Positions 6,506-7,318 of a DNA stretch of 7,318 nucleotides are shown one piece after another. The notes beneath the pieces are model-generated. The model had not been told where the DNA came from. It saw nothing but the letters and a program-made list of their open reading frames with translations, and did not search any database. Source of the stretch: an uncultured Spirochaetia bacterium (GTDB taxonomy: Bacteria > Spirochaetota > UBA4802 > JAGODF01). The DNA lies in NCBI GenBank assembly GCA_937967705.1, contig CALCJG010000279.1, forward strand, positions 1 through 7,318. The letters are read 5' to 3'. The translations under genes and the position numbers were made by a program. How positions within the stretch are numbered: the first letter of the stretch is position 1; each line of letters opens with the position of its first letter.

Positions 6506-7318
6506 ACGGGAACCGTCGGGCTGCCAGCCCGCATGTCCTTCTTCAGAAAATGCCTTCGTACCCCTCCCAGAAAGGCGGCACAGCGGCTGATCTCCGTAAA
6601 AACGGGTATCCCCTCCTCCTCCGCCAGACGGCAGTTTTGGCCGTGCTGTTCGCCGCCGCCCACCATCCAGAGGGCCACCGGTTTCCCGTAAGCCCGCTTC
6701 AGGGCGGCTATCTCCCGCAGGTATTCCGGCGAGGCGAGGCTCCAGGCGATGGTTTCCACCAGGAGACAATCAACCCCGGGATCCTCCATAAGGACCCGGG
6801 CCACCCCGGAGTAGACCTTTTCCAGGCCTTTCTGTTCCACTGCAGGCCAGAGATCCACAGGATGAGCCGGCTGCATCCAGACAGGGAAATAGGTCTTCAG
6901 CTCCGCAAGGGTCTTTTCGGAGAGTTCCGCCAGGGGAACCCCGTGATCCGAGAGCAGGTCCGCCGTGACTATCCCCGCCCCGCCGGAAAAACTCATGACC
7001 GCCGCTCCCCCCCGGGCGGGGCAGGCGGGAGTCTTGGAAAAACCCCGGACGAAATCCATCAGCTCATGCATATCATAGACGGGCACAATCCCCGCCTGAC
7101 GGAAGGCCCCGTCGTATACGGCCCGGTCTCCCGAGAGGCTGGCGGTATGGCTCATGGCGGCCCGGGCCCCTTTTTCGCTTCGTCCCGCCTTGAGGACCAC
7201 GACGGGCTTGTCGGTGGAGCGGGCCAATTGCAGGAAGCGTCTCCCCTCAACGATCGATTCCAGATAACATCCGATGACGCCGGTATGCTCGTCCCGGATG
7301 AGGTATTCCAGCAGGTCG
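6502..7318 (-). CDS. ADP-forming acyl-CoA synthetase, alpha-type subunit (C-terminal part)
   Basis: The visible 271 residues are the C-terminal part of an NDP-forming acyl-CoA synthetase alpha subunit, which interconverts acyl-CoA + ADP + phosphate with the free acid + CoA + ATP. The reading frame is open to the right edge. Its first visible segment, GVIGCYLESIVEGRRFL, is typical family sequence, so the TTG at 7227 is internal and the real start lies outside the window. Visible motifs: VVVLKAGRSEKGARAA (39-54), then SHTASLSG with H57, the position of the phosphorylated histidine in this family; SFSGGAGIVTADL (start of the second ligase-like domain); and AHPVDLW, where most relatives have N-P-(V/L)-D. 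The protein ends after GIPVFTEISRCAAFL without the ATP-grasp beta domain, so a separate beta subunit is expected upstream of the gene or elsewhere. The substrate acid cannot be told. Confidence 0.88.
   Translation of the reverse strand, partial: DLLEYLIRDEHTGVIGCYLESIVEGRRFLQLARSTDKPVVVLKAGRSEKGARAAMSHTASLSGDRAVYDGAFRQAGIVPVYDMHELMDFVRGFSKTPACPARGGAAVMSFSGGAGIVTADLLSDHGVPLAELSEKTLAELKTYFPVWMQPAHPVDLWPAVEQKGLEKVYSGVARVLMEDPGVDCLLVETIAWSLASPEYLREIAALKRAYGKPVALWMVGGGEQHGQNCRLAEEEGIPVFTEISRCAAFLGGVRRHFLKKDMRAGSPTVPV
6506..6531 (+). terminator. Tandem hairpins after the kinase stop (weak terminator candidate)
   Basis: Two hairpins abut directly behind the kinase stop codon: ACGG-GAA-CCGT (6506-6516) and CGGGCT-GCC-AGCCCG (6517-6531). 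The second is followed by a pyrimidine-rich CATGTCCTTCTTC rather than a clean T-run. They lie inside the 3' coding end of the convergent acyl-CoA synthetase gene, which may explain why no T-tract evolved. A terminator or RNA 3'-end stabiliser for the kinase mRNA is possible. Confidence 0.3.

Noticed and set aside
5189..6769. Open 526-codon minus-strand frame opposite the kinase
   Set aside because: It covers a textbook HisKA/HATPase/REC sequence in another frame, spans the convergent junction, and has no motif of its own.
6502..7227. A complete 241-residue protein starting at TTG 7227
   Set aside because: The frame continues upstream to the window edge with typical acyl-CoA synthetase sequence, so the TTG is an internal leucine and the gene is partial.

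Overview
The window is a compact stretch of a GC-rich bacterial chromosome (roughly 55-60 % G+C by eye). It carries six protein genes, no recognisable RNA gene, no mobile element and no CRISPR array. The gene set (Shine-Dalgarno-led bacterial genes, a soluble hybrid histidine kinase of the HDFNN type, a CheD-like deamidase, a STAS protein and an NDP-forming acyl-CoA synthetase subunit) would suit an environmental, probably anaerobic, Gram-negative bacterium such as a deltaproteobacterium or spirochaete. The sequence alone does not settle the lineage.

Layout from left to right. (1) 19-420, plus strand: a single-domain STAS protein of the anti-sigma-antagonist type. (2) 417-1805 and 1836-3071, both minus strand: asparaginyl-tRNA synthetase (asnS), preceded in the same operon by a paralogue made only of the class II catalytic core, resembling the AsxRS-derived asparagine-synthetase-related proteins. 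(3) 3072-3244: a short intergenic region with a 14-codon plus-strand ORF that has an ideal ribosome binding site. (4) 3245-3925, minus strand: a CheD-family protein with an extra C-terminal segment; its promoter probably places the transcript start at the start codon. (5) 3926-4165: a divergent promoter region. (6) 4166-6505, plus strand: a cytoplasmic hybrid kinase with architecture REC-PAS-PAS-HisKA-HATPase-REC. (7) 6502 to the right edge, minus strand: the C-terminal part of an ADP-forming acyl-CoA synthetase alpha-type protein, with its 5' end outside the window.

How the parts may work together. asnS and its paralogue form a clear two-gene unit around asparagine or aspartate activation: one charges tRNA-Asn, and the other, lacking the anticodon-binding domain, may make asparagine or another product from an aminoacyl-adenylate. 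The CheD-like gene and the hybrid kinase share a divergent promoter region and may belong to one signalling pathway. The STAS and acyl-CoA synthetase genes are convergent neighbours with no evident functional link.

The most notable observations are the asnS/core-paralogue operon with an altered amino-acid pocket, the CheD-like protein that keeps its Cys/His pair, a run of eight G exactly at the HATPase-REC junction of the kinase, a probable leaderless cheD transcript, and two convergent gene pairs that overlap by the same 4-bp stop-codon arrangement.
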